DNA of 64,000 bases from Paenibacillus taichungensis (GCF_013359905.1 NZ_JABMCC010000121.1:744001-808000), one strand, 5' to 3'. Counted from the stretch's first letter, positions 24,498-33,740 are shown. A program made the numbers and translations. The notes: generated by a model not told the origin, from the sequence alone.

Positions 24498-25175
24498 ATG
24501 AAGAATCTGCTTCTGGCGGACGACGACGCCAATATTAGAGCACTCCTCCGGCATGTCATGACTAAGGAAGGGTATCGGGTGCATGAAGCACAGGATGGAG
24601 TGGAAGCGGTCAAGGTTATGCAAGCAACACCAATCGATCTGGCGATTCTGGATGTGATGATGCCAGGTATGGACGGGCTGGAGTTATGTGATTTCATTCG
24701 GCAACATTATGACATTCCGATCATGCTGCTGACAGCACGGGATCAACTATCCGACAAGCGGGATGGGTACTTGAGAGGTACAGATGAATATGTGACGAAG
24801 CCATTCGAACCTGAGGAACTGGTCTACCGGGTTAAAGCATTATTTCGTCGGTACCATCGTACTTCCAGTGATATCATTCGTATGAATCGCATCGTGATTG
24901 ACCGGAATAATGTCGAGGTCTCCGATGGGCAATCGATTCTCTTTTTACCAATGAAGGAGTTCGAGCTACTCTCTCAACTTGCTCAGTTTCCGGGGCGATT
25001 ATTCTCGCGTGATGAACTAATTCGGTTGGTCTGGGGAGCGGATTATGAAGGCGATGACCGCACCGTGGATGTACATATCAAGCGGCTTCGTGATCGTTTT
25101 GCCGATTATGGGGATGATTTTGTCATTCAGACGGTACGGGGGATTGGTTATAAGATTGAGGTGAAAGCGCATTGA
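24498..25175 (+). CDS. hssR: Haem-response regulator HssR (OmpR family)
   Basis: 225 residues. Receiver domain: D8-D10 acidic cluster, phospho-acceptor Asp52 (AILDVMMPGMDG), Lys101 (YVTKPFEPEE). The C-terminal winged helix is of OmpR type (FPMKEFELLSQLAQF-like, DDRTVDVHIKRLRDRFADYG, TVRGIGYKIE). The next genes are a kinase and the HrtB/HrtA-type ABC exporter, which gives the assignment to the haem-stress system. The ATG is preceded by AGGGGCGG. In Staphylococcus the regulator genes are divergent from the exporter; here all four genes run the same way. Confidence 0.9.
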   Translation: MKNLLLADDDANIRALLRHVMTKEGYRVHEAQDGVEAVKVMQATPIDLAILDVMMPGMDGLELCDFIRQHYDIPIMLLTARDQLSDKRDGYLRGTDEYVTKPFEPEELVYRVKALFRRYHRTSSDIIRMNRIVIDRNNVEVSDGQSILFLPMKEFELLSQLAQFPGRLFSRDELIRLVWGADYEGDDRTVDVHIKRLRDRFADYGDDFVIQTVRGIGYKIEVKAH

Positions 25176-26548
25176 GATCACTGTACTTTCGGGTGTTTAT
25201 GATTACAATCGCGGTGATTCTGGTCAGCGCCATGCTGGGTTTTCTTTTATCCAATATTTATTATCATGCGAAGCTGAAGTCTTTCAATGATGAGAAGTTA
25301 GTTGGCATTGCGACGCAAATGAAGCAGTTTGTAGAGCAGGAACCAGCTACGGTAGAGCATTATCTGAACAATGCCGCAGCGCTCGGTTACGAAATTTATG
25401 TAACGGATGGAAAAGGGAATGACCAATTCTATGGCCGTGAATTCCGCCAGAAGGATCTGGACAAGCAGGCTGTAGATCAGGTGCTCAGTGGTGAGATATA
25501 CCACGGCGTCGCTGAGTTTCCCAGCAAACCTTTCATTACCGGTTTCTTCGATAATCAATTGAGCAATACCGTTGGTGTTCATCTACAGATGGGCAATGCA
25601 AGTTATGCGTTGTTTATGCGCCCGGATGTCATTTTGCAATTCGGTGAGCTGCGTATCTTTTTTGCGTTGATTGGAGCGTTTACGGTGGGCATTAGCATCC
25701 TGCTCTTTATAATCAGTACCCGCTATCTGGTGAATCCGATTGAACGTCTGTCCGAGGCGACCAAACGCATTGCGCAAGGGAACTATAATCTGAAATTGTC
25801 CACGACTAGGCGTGATGAGATTGGACAGCTGGCCCAGCATTTCATGACCATGAGTCGTGAATTGGAGCGAGTGGATCAGGCACGTCAGCAGTTTGTTTCC
25901 AACGTATCACATGAGATTCAATCGCCGCTGACCTCGATTCAGGGATTTGCCCAACTGGTAGCAGATCAGGATCTGCCTGAACAAGAACGGGAGCACTATG
26001 CCTCCATTATTGAAGAGGAGAGCCGCCATCTCTCGTTGCTCAGTAAACAATTGCTGCTGTTGTCCTCTCTGGAACAAGGTCATGAGGATTTGACGAAAGT
26101 GAGATTTTCTCTACGAGATCAATTCCGCCAAGCGGTTCAGGTGCTGCAATGGCAGTTGGAAGAAAAAGAACTGTTGCTAAGGATCTCGGTACCCGAATCC
26201 ATCCAGTTATATGGCAATGAAGTGTTGCTCATGCAAGTATGGATGAATCTGCTGGGGAATGCCGTGAATCATCTTCCGCAGGGGAGAAGCATTGAGATTC
26301 GTGCAGAAGAGACCAATGCCCAGTGCGTAATCCATATTCGGGATACAGGAGACGGGATTGCAGCGGAGCATTTGCCGTTCCTCTTTGATCGTTTCTACCG
26401 AGTAGACCGTGCGAGAGAACGTTCTTCCGGCCGAACCGGGCTTGGGCTTGCCATTGTGCAGAAAATTATCCGCATCCATGAGGGCACGATTGAGGTCTCC
26501 AGTTCGACCGAAGGAACGGTCTTTACCGTGACGCTCCCGCAGATGTAA
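25172..26548 (+). CDS. hssS: Haem-sensor histidine kinase HssS
   Basis: 458 residues. The TTG start (25172) overlaps the TGA of hssR and has GAGGTGA at the right distance. Two membrane segments (about 7-30 and 163-182) enclose a short extracellular domain. A HAMP region (LVNPIERLSEATKRIAQGNY) leads to the H-box with His247 (VSNVSHEIQSPLTSI). The ATPase domain has MNLLGNAVNHLP (N-box) and IRDTGDGIAAEHLPFLFDRF. It should phosphorylate HssR in response to excess haem or haem-like membrane damage. Confidence 0.9.
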   Translation: MRSLYFRVFMITIAVILVSAMLGFLLSNIYYHAKLKSFNDEKLVGIATQMKQFVEQEPATVEHYLNNAAALGYEIYVTDGKGNDQFYGREFRQKDLDKQAVDQVLSGEIYHGVAEFPSKPFITGFFDNQLSNTVGVHLQMGNASYALFMRPDVILQFGELRIFFALIGAFTVGISILLFIISTRYLVNPIERLSEATKRIAQGNYNLKLSTTRRDEIGQLAQHFMTMSRELERVDQARQQFVSNVSHEIQSPLTSIQGFAQLVADQDLPEQEREHYASIIEEESRHLSLLSKQLLLLSSLEQGHEDLTKVRFSLRDQFRQAVQVLQWQLEEKELLLRISVPESIQLYGNEVLLMQVWMNLLGNAVNHLPQGRSIEIRAEETNAQCVIHIRDTGDGIAAEHLPFLFDRFYRVDRARERSSGRTGLGLAIVQKIIRIHEGTIEVSSSTEGTVFTVTLPQM

Positions 26549-26555
26549 TCTGTTA

Positions 26556-26573
26556 TTCATTTGCCGTTCATTT
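26556..26573 (+). promoter_or_regulatory. HssR-box-like direct repeat upstream of hrtB
   Basis: TTCATTT occurs at 26556-26562 and again at 26567-26573, an 11-bp period. The known HssR box is a direct repeat of the same period with TTCAT in each half. TATACT at 26582-26587 can serve as the -10, and the repeats cover the -35 position, as expected for an activator site. Confidence 0.65.
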
Positions 26574-26614
26574 TTGCCTCCTATACTTGGGTTATCAAGA
26601 GGAGGTCAGAGAAT

Positions 26615-27739
26615 ATGTACTTGGCTATTAGAGAGATGAGGTTTGCCAAAGGGCGATATGCATTAATTGCTACAATTATGGTGCTTGTATCATTTCTGGT
26701 TTTGTTTGTCACAGGTCTGGCACAGGGGCTTGCGTATGATAACGCGGCATCCATCAAAAATATGGCAGCAACCCATTTTGTTCTGGAGCAGGATTCGAAT
26801 CATCGTTTTACCCGCTCCCAGGTGAATCAGGACCAGCTGGAGCAGACACGCTCCGTTGTGGGGCAAGAGAACGCTGAACCGCTGGGTGTGAAAATGACAA
26901 CGGTCAGTCCAGCTGGTGACACAAAGAAGATTGATGTAACGCTATTCATGGTGAACCCGGAAGGCTGGCTGGCTCCAACCGTAACCGAAGGCTCTACAAT
27001 TACGGATCTGAAAGACGGGCAGGTTGTAGTGGATCAAAAACTGTCTGAATCTGGCGTGACGATTGGAACGGAACTGGTCGATCAAGCCTCGGGAACGAAG
27101 TGGACCGTAGGTGGATTTGTGGAAAATGAGTCCTTCAGTCACTCACCGGTTGTGTTTCTGAACGAGCAGGAATGGCTCGCTATTCAAGAGGGTTCTCGTA
27201 CTTCGCAAGGAACAGCAAACTCTAATGCTCCGGTATACAATGCGATTGCCGTCAAGGATGCAGGCGAGAAGGTGGATAACCTTAGTACCGCTTTGCCGAA
27301 TACAGAGGTAATTACGAAGTCCGATGCGGTATCGGCCATTCCTGGGTACAAGGAAGAACAGGGCTCACTGCTCATGATGATTGCCTTTTTATTTGTCATC
27401 TCGGCGTTTGTGCTTGCGGTATTCTTCTACGTCATCACGATTCAGAAAACGAGTCAATTTGGTATTTTAAAAGCTATTGGGACTCGAAATTCATATCTGG
27501 CGGGCAGTGTTTCATTGCAAGTATTGCTTCTGTCCATCGGCAGTCTGGTGATCAGTGTGCTGTTGGTTCGGCTATTTGAATCGATCTTGCCAGCTTCAAT
27601 GCCGTTTCAATTAAGCTTGTCCACCCTGGCACTAACCTGTGTGTTATTCGTGGTGATGTCTATGGCGGGTTCGCTATTCTCGGTGTGGAAGGTTACCAAA
27701 ATTGATGCGCTTGATGCGATTGGGAGGACAGCAGCATGA
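26615..27739 (+). CDS. hrtB: Haem-efflux ABC transporter permease HrtB
   Basis: 374 residues from ATG 26615 (AGGAGGT upstream; the frame opens earlier). One N-terminal helix (ALIATIMVLVSFLVLFVTGL) is followed by a large extracellular domain of the MacB/FtsX type and three C-terminal helices (LLMMIAFLFVISAFVLAVFF onwards). The start MYLAIREMRFAKGRYALIAT is typical of HrtB. With HrtA it should remove haem from the membrane. It is translationally coupled to hrtA by a 4-bp overlap. Confidence 0.9.
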   Translation: MYLAIREMRFAKGRYALIATIMVLVSFLVLFVTGLAQGLAYDNAASIKNMAATHFVLEQDSNHRFTRSQVNQDQLEQTRSVVGQENAEPLGVKMTTVSPAGDTKKIDVTLFMVNPEGWLAPTVTEGSTITDLKDGQVVVDQKLSESGVTIGTELVDQASGTKWTVGGFVENESFSHSPVVFLNEQEWLAIQEGSRTSQGTANSNAPVYNAIAVKDAGEKVDNLSTALPNTEVITKSDAVSAIPGYKEEQGSLLMMIAFLFVISAFVLAVFFYVITIQKTSQFGILKAIGTRNSYLAGSVSLQVLLLSIGSLVISVLLVRLFESILPASMPFQLSLSTLALTCVLFVVMSMAGSLFSVWKVTKIDALDAIGRTAA

Positions 27740-28413
27740 GAAACCGACTGGTATTGCAGGGAATTACACAGACATTCGAAGATGGCGGGGTCAAACGGAC
27801 GATATTGGATAAGTTGGATCTTAAGGTGGCCGAAGGAGAGCTCGTCGCGGTCATGGGGCCTTCTGGCTCAGGCAAAAGTACATTTCTGTCCATCGCAGGT
27901 GCACTGCTTGAACCGACGGAGGGACAGGTTATGCTGGATGGCGCATCGATTATGGGCAAAAACAAACAGGACATTTCCGATGTACGGCTCCAGCAGCTCG
28001 GGTTTATTTTTCAAAGTGCCAACCTCATTCCGTATCTGAAAGTGGAAGAACAACTGATGGTGGTCGCCAAGCTCGCTGGAACGGACAAAAACAAGGCAGA
28101 GAAGCGGGTCGATGAGTTGCTGGATACGGTAGGTTTATCGCATCGTCGTAAGGCATATGCCGAGAAGCTTTCCGGCGGAGAACGCCAGCGGGTTGCCATT
28201 GCCAGAGCTTTGATGAATGATCCAGCCGTCCTGCTCGCGGACGAACCGACAGCCAGTCTGGATGCGGAACGTGGACTGGATATTGTGGGCATGATCGCAC
28301 GGCTCGTGAAGGAGCAGGGCAAGAGTGCAGTCATGGTTACGCATGATGAGCGGATTTTGCCGCTATGTGATCGGGTTCTCTTTTTGGAAAACGGGAAACT
28401 GGTACACCATTAG
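27736..28413 (+). CDS. hrtA: Haem-efflux ABC transporter ATP-binding protein HrtA
   Basis: 225 residues, MacB/LolD-type ATPase. Walker A MGPSGSGKST (about 41-50), Q-loop in LGFIFQSANLIPYL, signature LSGGERQRVAIARALM, Walker B VLLADEPTASLD, H-loop VMVTHDERI. It powers the HrtB permease. The start ATGA overlaps the hrtB stop. A terminator follows at 28464-28507. Confidence 0.95.
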   Translation: MRNRLVLQGITQTFEDGGVKRTILDKLDLKVAEGELVAVMGPSGSGKSTFLSIAGALLEPTEGQVMLDGASIMGKNKQDISDVRLQQLGFIFQSANLIPYLKVEEQLMVVAKLAGTDKNKAEKRVDELLDTVGLSHRRKAYAEKLSGGERQRVAIARALMNDPAVLLADEPTASLDAERGLDIVGMIARLVKEQGKSAVMVTHDERILPLCDRVLFLENGKLVHH

Positions 28414-28463
28414 CACTCAGAGTGGATCGTGTAATCATTCTTTAGTTCAACTGAAATAACATG

Positions 28464-28507
28464 AGAAGGTCCATGACTTCCCGATGGGAAAAGTGGCCTT
28501 CTTTTTT
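28464..28507 (+). terminator. Terminator of the hss/hrt operon
   Basis: AGAAGG-CCA (one bulge) pairs with TGGCCTTCT and an inner ACTTCCC/GGGAAAAGT stem extends it. A run of T follows from 28502. Confidence 0.85.
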
Positions 28508-28580
28508 CTTTTTTGATCTATAATGAGAGTTAGAACTTATAATGGAAGATTTATTTTACATAGAGAGGATCGGATGTAGG

Positions 28581-29123
28581 ATGAAAATTTTGGATCGGGA
28601 ACAGTTCCCTGCGCTCAGTACATCGATTCATTGGGGGATTGTTAAAGCGGAGTTTAGATTGAACGACATCGTGGATGAAACGCTGGTCAGCAATGTGAGC
28701 ATCATCCCGTTTGTGGGGGAACGAGTGGTTGTTTTTCAGATCGATAACGGAAAATGGGAGCTGCCCGGAGGAACGTTGGAGGTAGGAGAGAAGTATATGG
28801 ATGGACTGCAACGTGAAGTGATGGAGGAGCTCGGAGCCAAGTTGGTCACGTATCGGGTGTTTGGACAATTTCATTGCATGTCGAGTGCACCTGAGCCGTA
28901 TAGACCGCATATTCCACATCCTCATTTTGTGAGAATTATTGGCTATGGAGAAGTTGAGCTGGTCGGTAAACCATTGAATCCGGCAGATGGGGAACAGGTA
29001 ATTGCTGTAGAGGTTGTGGAGATTGGTGAAGCGATTAAGAGATTTGAAGAACAGAATAGATATGACATTGCGGAAATGTACCGATTAGCCTATTTGCTTC
29101 GAGAAGAAGCAAACGGTGAGTAA
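28581..29123 (+). CDS. Nudix hydrolase
   Basis: 180 residues from ATG 28581 (GTAGG close upstream; ATG 28542 is possible but poorer). A complete Nudix box is visible: GGTLEVGEKYMDGLQREVME, continuing ELGAKL. The enzyme would cleave a nucleoside diphosphate-linked compound with Mg2+. It stands as a single gene after the haem operon terminator. Substrate unknown. Confidence 0.9.
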   Translation: MKILDREQFPALSTSIHWGIVKAEFRLNDIVDETLVSNVSIIPFVGERVVVFQIDNGKWELPGGTLEVGEKYMDGLQREVMEELGAKLVTYRVFGQFHCMSSAPEPYRPHIPHPHFVRIIGYGEVELVGKPLNPADGEQVIAVEVVEIGEAIKRFEEQNRYDIAEMYRLAYLLREEANGE

Positions 29124-29191
29124 CTGGAATGCTAGTGTATTCTAAATCTATCTTAAATCTTAAATCTTAAATCCAATAAACTTCGGAGGTT

Positions 29192-29698
29192 ATGATGATT
29201 AGAGATGAAATTAATGAGTTGTTGGATGCTCTACCGGACCATGAACTGAACGTGATTTACTCGCGAATCGAGCTAGTGCACCGCAAATATATGTATAACA
29301 AAAAATTGGAGGACAAGGGGGTCCTTGTGACTGAATTGTGCGAGGAATCCGAAGGAATGATACAGAAATGGGATAACACATTTGCCAAGAGCATCAGTGA
29401 AGAGGTAAAAGAGGCTATCTATTATAGCCAGTACAAGTGGCATATGTTCAGTTATGAGAAACAGGATTGCCTAACAGACGATGCAGCACGAGATGCTTTC
29501 AATGCCGAAAATAAAAACGAATTGTATGTCATGTATCAACATACACCATTCATACAGGTATTTCAGAATGCGAATAAGGTCATCGCAGGAGATTTTGATT
29601 CGGAACAGGATATTTATATTTTTGACCAAGTGTTCACGTGGACGTATGTACATACCCATGAATCCATGTGCGGACCGTATTTTTATAAAGTGAAGTAA
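29192..29698 (+). CDS. DUF4275 family protein
   Basis: 168 residues, cytoplasmic. The C-terminal two thirds match the DUF4275 pattern: YKWHMFSYEKQDCLTDDAAR, NELYVMYQHTPFIQVFQNAN, then FTWTYVHTHESMCGPYFYK. GGAGGT precedes the ATG. The function of the family is not known; it is common beside immunity-like proteins in Bacillus and Paenibacillus. Confidence 0.75.
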   Translation: MMIRDEINELLDALPDHELNVIYSRIELVHRKYMYNKKLEDKGVLVTELCEESEGMIQKWDNTFAKSISEEVKEAIYYSQYKWHMFSYEKQDCLTDDAARDAFNAENKNELYVMYQHTPFIQVFQNANKVIAGDFDSEQDIYIFDQVFTWTYVHTHESMCGPYFYKVK

Positions 29699-29779
29699 CA
29701 AGGAGCAGTAAGGAGTAACAAGTGAGAAGTTTGGAGTCCACTTAATAAACACACGAATATCTGCCGGAGGAGCCATCTG

Positions 29780-30814
29780 ATGCGTAAGAGGTCGATTAAA
29801 ATATTCAGACGCGCCATGCTTAGTATTCTTTTACTCGTAATAATCGCTCTGATCTTTCCCACATGGACCCCTGGGATCAAGGGAGAGAATAGTATCAGCA
29901 CGTTAGGACAGGTCGAGATCAATGGTGCAGGTCATGAGGTTATGATTCGCGGGACGGATCGGAACAATCCTATCCTTCTTTTTGTGCATGGTGGTCCTGG
30001 TTGCTCCGAGATTCCTTATGTAAGGAAGTATCAGCAGGAGCTTGAGCAACATTTTACTATTGTGCATTATGATCAACGTGGAAGTGGAAAGTCATATCAT
30101 TTCATGGAGGATTATTCGGATGTGACTTCAGATGTGCTTGTAGATGATTTACTGGCTTTAGCGGATTACGTTACTGCCGAACTGGGGCAAAGAAAGGTTA
30201 CGCTGGTCGGTCATTCATTTGGTACATACATAGGGACAAAAGCGGCGGCCAAAGCACCTGAAAAATTCGTTGCTTATATAGGTATTGGACAAGTAGCTGA
30301 TACTGTGCAGAGTGAGTTGGATAGTTTGGAATATACGATCACACAAGCGAGACAAGCCAACAGCACAGCGGATGTGGAAAGTCTGGAACGGCTTCGAGTT
30401 CCGATTGAGCGAGGCGAGCAGTACACACCAAGAAAGTTGGTTCGCAAATACGGCGGTGCGGCTAGGCTTATTGATGACAACAGGGACTATATGCTCGGCT
30501 TTCTTTTGGGAACCGAATATAATGCACTGGATGTGATTCGTTATTCGATGGGAGTGCAGGCTACACAAGAAATTCTCCTGAAGGAGGGGTCCACCAACCA
30601 TTTGCCAGACATTGTAGATCAGCTGGAGATACCGACTTATTTTGTTATGGGAAAGTATGATTATATGACGTCTGTGGATGCGGCAAGGGATTATTTCGAT
30701 GAGCTTGGAGCACCCGAAAAAGATTTTGTTGTATTTGAAGAATCGGCTCATTACCCACAGTTCGAGGAGAAAGAACGATTTGCAGCGTGGTTGAGGGGGG
30801 TATTAAACTTTTGA
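29780..30814 (+). CDS. Alpha/beta hydrolase, proline iminopeptidase-like
   Basis: 344 residues. An N-terminal hydrophobic helix (about 13-27) anchors it or acts as a signal. The catalytic domain has the oxyanion motif HGGPG (70-74), DQRGSGKS (98-105), the nucleophile Ser146 in GHSFG, and a C-terminal His in EESAHYP. The HGGPG and DQRGSG pair is typical of peptidase family S33. CGGAGGAG lies before the ATG. The next gene (GNAT) follows by 17 bp. Substrate unknown. Confidence 0.88.
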   Translation: MRKRSIKIFRRAMLSILLLVIIALIFPTWTPGIKGENSISTLGQVEINGAGHEVMIRGTDRNNPILLFVHGGPGCSEIPYVRKYQQELEQHFTIVHYDQRGSGKSYHFMEDYSDVTSDVLVDDLLALADYVTAELGQRKVTLVGHSFGTYIGTKAAAKAPEKFVAYIGIGQVADTVQSELDSLEYTITQARQANSTADVESLERLRVPIERGEQYTPRKLVRKYGGAARLIDDNRDYMLGFLLGTEYNALDVIRYSMGVQATQEILLKEGSTNHLPDIVDQLEIPTYFVMGKYDYMTSVDAARDYFDELGAPEKDFVVFEESAHYPQFEEKERFAAWLRGVLNF

Positions 30815-30831
30815 ATAAGCGAGGGATCTTG

Positions 30832-31335
30832 ATGGAGCAAATTAATACTAAACTCATAACTAGACTTGCATTACCGGAGGAAGCTTCCATTGTGTTGAAC
30901 CTATGGCAGGAGTCTGCCCGATGGCTGAACTCCAAAGAGATATTTCAATGGCGTCCTGAGTATTTCAATTTGGAACAAGTAAATGAATTCATGACGGATG
31001 GATCTGACGTATATCTTGCTGAAATAAATCATGAAATCGTAGGGACGTATACCTTAACGTGGTCAGATTCCCTGATTTGGGAAGAGCTCGACAACACCAA
31101 TTCCGGATACATACACCGATTTGCAGTGAATAGAGATTTTAAAGGGCAAAATATAGGCCTGCTCCTTCTAAAATCAGCAGAAGAGAACATTAGGCAAAAA
31201 GGTAAAACTTTGATCAGGCTGGATTGCATGGCAGATAACCTGAGACTTAATCAATACTATAAAGACTATGGATTCCAATACATTCGCAGAATGAAACAGG
31301 GGAACTGGAGTGCCAGTCTGTATGAAAAACAATGA
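30832..31335 (+). CDS. GNAT acetyltransferase
   Basis: 167 residues from ATG 30832 (GAGGGATC upstream). The GNAT core is clear: GYIHRFAVNRDFKGQNIGLL (acetyl-CoA loop in FKGQNIG) and LIRLDCMADNLRLNQYYKDY followed by GF. It is close behind the hydrolase gene and ahead of another GNAT gene, and so is part of a run of small modification enzymes. Substrate unknown. Confidence 0.88.
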   Translation: MEQINTKLITRLALPEEASIVLNLWQESARWLNSKEIFQWRPEYFNLEQVNEFMTDGSDVYLAEINHEIVGTYTLTWSDSLIWEELDNTNSGYIHRFAVNRDFKGQNIGLLLLKSAEENIRQKGKTLIRLDCMADNLRLNQYYKDYGFQYIRRMKQGNWSASLYEKQ

Positions 31336-31390
31336 TGGTGTCTCTATCGACTTCATTAAACCCGTAAGTGTATAAAAAGGGGGACTATTC

Positions 31391-32368
31391 ATGCTTTTAT
31401 CCTATCATCCAATGAAAATAGTTGATGCAGAAAAAATCGCTACCTGGAAGTACGAACATGAATATGCGATGTACAGTTTCTCTGAATCCAATGAAGATAT
31501 TCAAGAATTGATGAATGGGGAGTACTTTTCAGTCATGGATGAAATGGAGAGGGTAGTGGGATTTATTTGTTGTGGGGAATCAGCACGTGTACCGGGAGGA
31601 ACCTCAATCGGACTGTATCAAGAAGAAGGATATCTGGATATAGGCCTTGGATTAGATCCAGATCTGACAGGGCAAAATATAGGATCGGTATTCCTTAAAC
31701 AAAGTTTAGCATTCTTGCAAAACCAATTTAATAGTTCTCAATTTCGACTGGTGGTTGCCACATTCAACGAACGAGCAATTAAAGTGTATGAGCGGATAGG
31801 CTTTAAAAGAGATAAGGAGTTTTATAGCAAAGTGCATGACGAGGACATGTTATTTATCAGTATGAAACTGGAAATGTCCATCTACTCTTTTGAAGAAATA
31901 ACGGAGCAGGATTTGACTGAAGTCAGAGAAATATATAATTACTACGTTTCCAACACGACTATCTCGTTTCATACTGAAGAATTGACCCTGGAAGAAATCA
32001 AGGCATCTGTCATAAACAGAGATCCGCGCTTTAAATCGTTTGTCATTAAAGAAGAGAACGAAATTAAAGGGTATGTGCTAATTACGCAATACAAGAGCAA
32101 ACAAGCCTATGACTTCTCGGGAGAAGTAACCATTTATTTGAAACCGGATATTGTAGGGAAGGGCATTGGTGGAACGGCACTGCGATTTATAGAGAATGTT
32201 GCGCGCGAGCAAGGGTTCTACACCTTAATTGCTACGGTATGCATGGAAAACACACTCAGCAAGTCCCTGTTCGAAAAGCATGGGTATGAGCAATGTGCGA
32301 TGTTTAAAGGCGTGGGATATAAATTTGATCGCAGATTGGATATTGGTAGTTTCCAAAAGGTGTTGTAA
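31391..32368 (+). CDS. Tandem two-domain GNAT acetyltransferase
   Basis: A 325-residue fusion of two complete GNAT domains. Domain 1 (about 1-155): IGLGLDPDLTGQNIGSVFLK and NERAIKVYERIGFKR. Domain 2 (about 156-325): REIYNYYVSNTTISFHTEEL, YLKPDIVGKGIGGTALRFIE and NTLSKSLFEKHGYEQ, which resembles the phosphinothricin acetyltransferase group. Each has its own acetyl-CoA loop. The stop is 3 bp before the kinase-like gene at 32372, so the two are probably co-translated. The pairing with an aminoglycoside-phosphotransferase-like gene suggests drug or metabolite modification, by inference. Confidence 0.88.
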   Translation: MLLSYHPMKIVDAEKIATWKYEHEYAMYSFSESNEDIQELMNGEYFSVMDEMERVVGFICCGESARVPGGTSIGLYQEEGYLDIGLGLDPDLTGQNIGSVFLKQSLAFLQNQFNSSQFRLVVATFNERAIKVYERIGFKRDKEFYSKVHDEDMLFISMKLEMSIYSFEEITEQDLTEVREIYNYYVSNTTISFHTEELTLEEIKASVINRDPRFKSFVIKEENEIKGYVLITQYKSKQAYDFSGEVTIYLKPDIVGKGIGGTALRFIENVAREQGFYTLIATVCMENTLSKSLFEKHGYEQCAMFKGVGYKFDRRLDIGSFQKVL

Positions 32369-32371
32369 CGT

Positions 32372-33379
32372 ATGAATAATAATCAATATAATCTAAAATT
32401 CGAAAAACTCGTCGCTGAATTAGAACTTGGTGAGTTGAACAGTAAGCCCAAGGCAATCTCGGGTGGGCTTTTACATCGCATGTATGCCATTGAAACTACA
32501 CATGCCAAATATGCTGTGAAAGCACTGAATCCTCAAATTATGAGTAGACCTACAGCTATGCAGAATTATATCCAATCCGAAAAAATAGCAAACGTGGCAG
32601 CAAATTTTATCCATGCTCAACCTGCCAAAGTGATAAACGGTTCTTCAATGCAGATCTTAGAACATCAATGTTATCTTATATTTGACTGGATCGATGGTAA
32701 AAGTCTGGAGCTTCATGAAGTAACCGAAACCCATTGTGAGCATATGGGCATGATTCTTGCGGAGATTCATAAAACTGATTTTTCACAGCTTCATATTCCT
32801 GACCTTCAGTTGGATGATTCCAAAGAAACCGATTGGAATGATTATTTAAACAAAGGGCAGACAGAAAATTCGGATTGGACAATCTTATTAGCTGATAACA
32901 TTCAAAAGCTCTATGAGTGGAGTGCTCAGGCAAAAAATGCATCAGTAATACTGGCTTCAGATGCAGTTATTAGCCATAGAGATCTTGAACCTAAGAACGT
33001 GATGTGGCAGCAGGACAACCCCATCATTATTGATTGGGAATCAGCGGGTTATATCAATCCGATGCATGATCTGTTGGAAACAGCGATGTATTGGTCTATG
33101 GATCAGACCGGAAACGTGGGCAAAGAAAGGTTCTTGGCTTTTATAAATGGATATCGGTCTCGAGTGGGGAATTTAAACGCCAATTGGAGAAGGGTTCTCG
33201 AAAATGGTTTTTCCGGGAAATTGGATTGGCTCGAATACAGTCTGAAACGCTCTTTGTGGATTGAATGCACAGACGGTGAAGAGCAACAGTTGGGAACATC
33301 ACAAGTTACATGGACTATAGAGGCTTTAAAACAATACGAGGATATGATCTCCGATGTTGAGAACTGGTTGAGTAGCTAA
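32372..33379 (+). CDS. Aminoglycoside phosphotransferase family kinase
   Basis: 335 residues with the APH fold. Lys50 (KYAVKAL) is the likely ATP lysine. The catalytic loop is HRDLEPKNVMW (Asp204, Asn209) and the metal-binding Asp221 lies in IIIDWESAG. The HRDLEP form, with Glu in place of the usual His or Lys, is noteworthy. It begins 3 bp after the tandem GNAT gene. APH-fold kinases act on antibiotics, choline, homoserine, sugars and other small molecules; the substrate cannot be told. Confidence 0.88.
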   Translation: MNNNQYNLKFEKLVAELELGELNSKPKAISGGLLHRMYAIETTHAKYAVKALNPQIMSRPTAMQNYIQSEKIANVAANFIHAQPAKVINGSSMQILEHQCYLIFDWIDGKSLELHEVTETHCEHMGMILAEIHKTDFSQLHIPDLQLDDSKETDWNDYLNKGQTENSDWTILLADNIQKLYEWSAQAKNASVILASDAVISHRDLEPKNVMWQQDNPIIIDWESAGYINPMHDLLETAMYWSMDQTGNVGKERFLAFINGYRSRVGNLNANWRRVLENGFSGKLDWLEYSLKRSLWIECTDGEEQQLGTSQVTWTIEALKQYEDMISDVENWLSS

Positions 33380-33437
33380 ATCCGAGATACGAGATAATTG
33401 TTATCCCATAAACATAAAACGGAAAGGTGTGAACTGC

Positions 33438-33731
33438 ATGGTAAACGCAAAAGGAACACTAAGAACATGCGAACAAGGGCATTCCTATTACAAAAGTAGC
33501 GATTGTCCGACCTGTCCTGTCTGTGAGAAGGAACGGAAACCGAAAGAGGGATTTCTTTCATTGCTGTCTGCACCCGCCAGACGTGCGCTGGAGAATCAGG
33601 GAATTACGACGTTGCAGCTACTCTCGCAATACTCCGAAAAAGAGATTCTGAAGCTGCACGGGATCGGGCCTTCTGCAATGCCAAAACTTCGACAAGCACT
33701 TGAAGAAGAGGGATTATCTTTTAAAGAGTAA
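33438..33731 (+). CDS. Small RNA polymerase alpha-CTD-like / HhH protein with zinc ribbon
   Basis: 97 residues from ATG 33438 (GGAAAGGTG upstream; GTG 33429 is too close to it). The N-terminus has a Cys/His cluster (RTCEQGHSYYKSSDCPTCPV with C-x2-C twice), likely a zinc ribbon. The C-terminus (SAPARRALENQGITTLQLLS, then LKLHGIGPSAMPKLRQALEE) is the alpha-CTD/helix-hairpin-helix fold found in RNA polymerase alpha. Such free alpha-CTD-like proteins are common in Paenibacillus. A nucleic-acid-binding role is likely; the target is unknown. Confidence 0.8.
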   Translation: MVNAKGTLRTCEQGHSYYKSSDCPTCPVCEKERKPKEGFLSLLSAPARRALENQGITTLQLLSQYSEKEILKLHGIGPSAMPKLRQALEEEGLSFKE

Positions 33732-33740
33732 CCCTCTTTT
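33706..33740 (+). terminator. Probable terminator overlapping the end of the alpha-CTD-like gene
   Basis: AAGAGGG (33706-33712, inside the gene) pairs with CCCTCTT (33732-33738), with a TTA/TAA extension, and is followed by T4. Confidence 0.6.
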
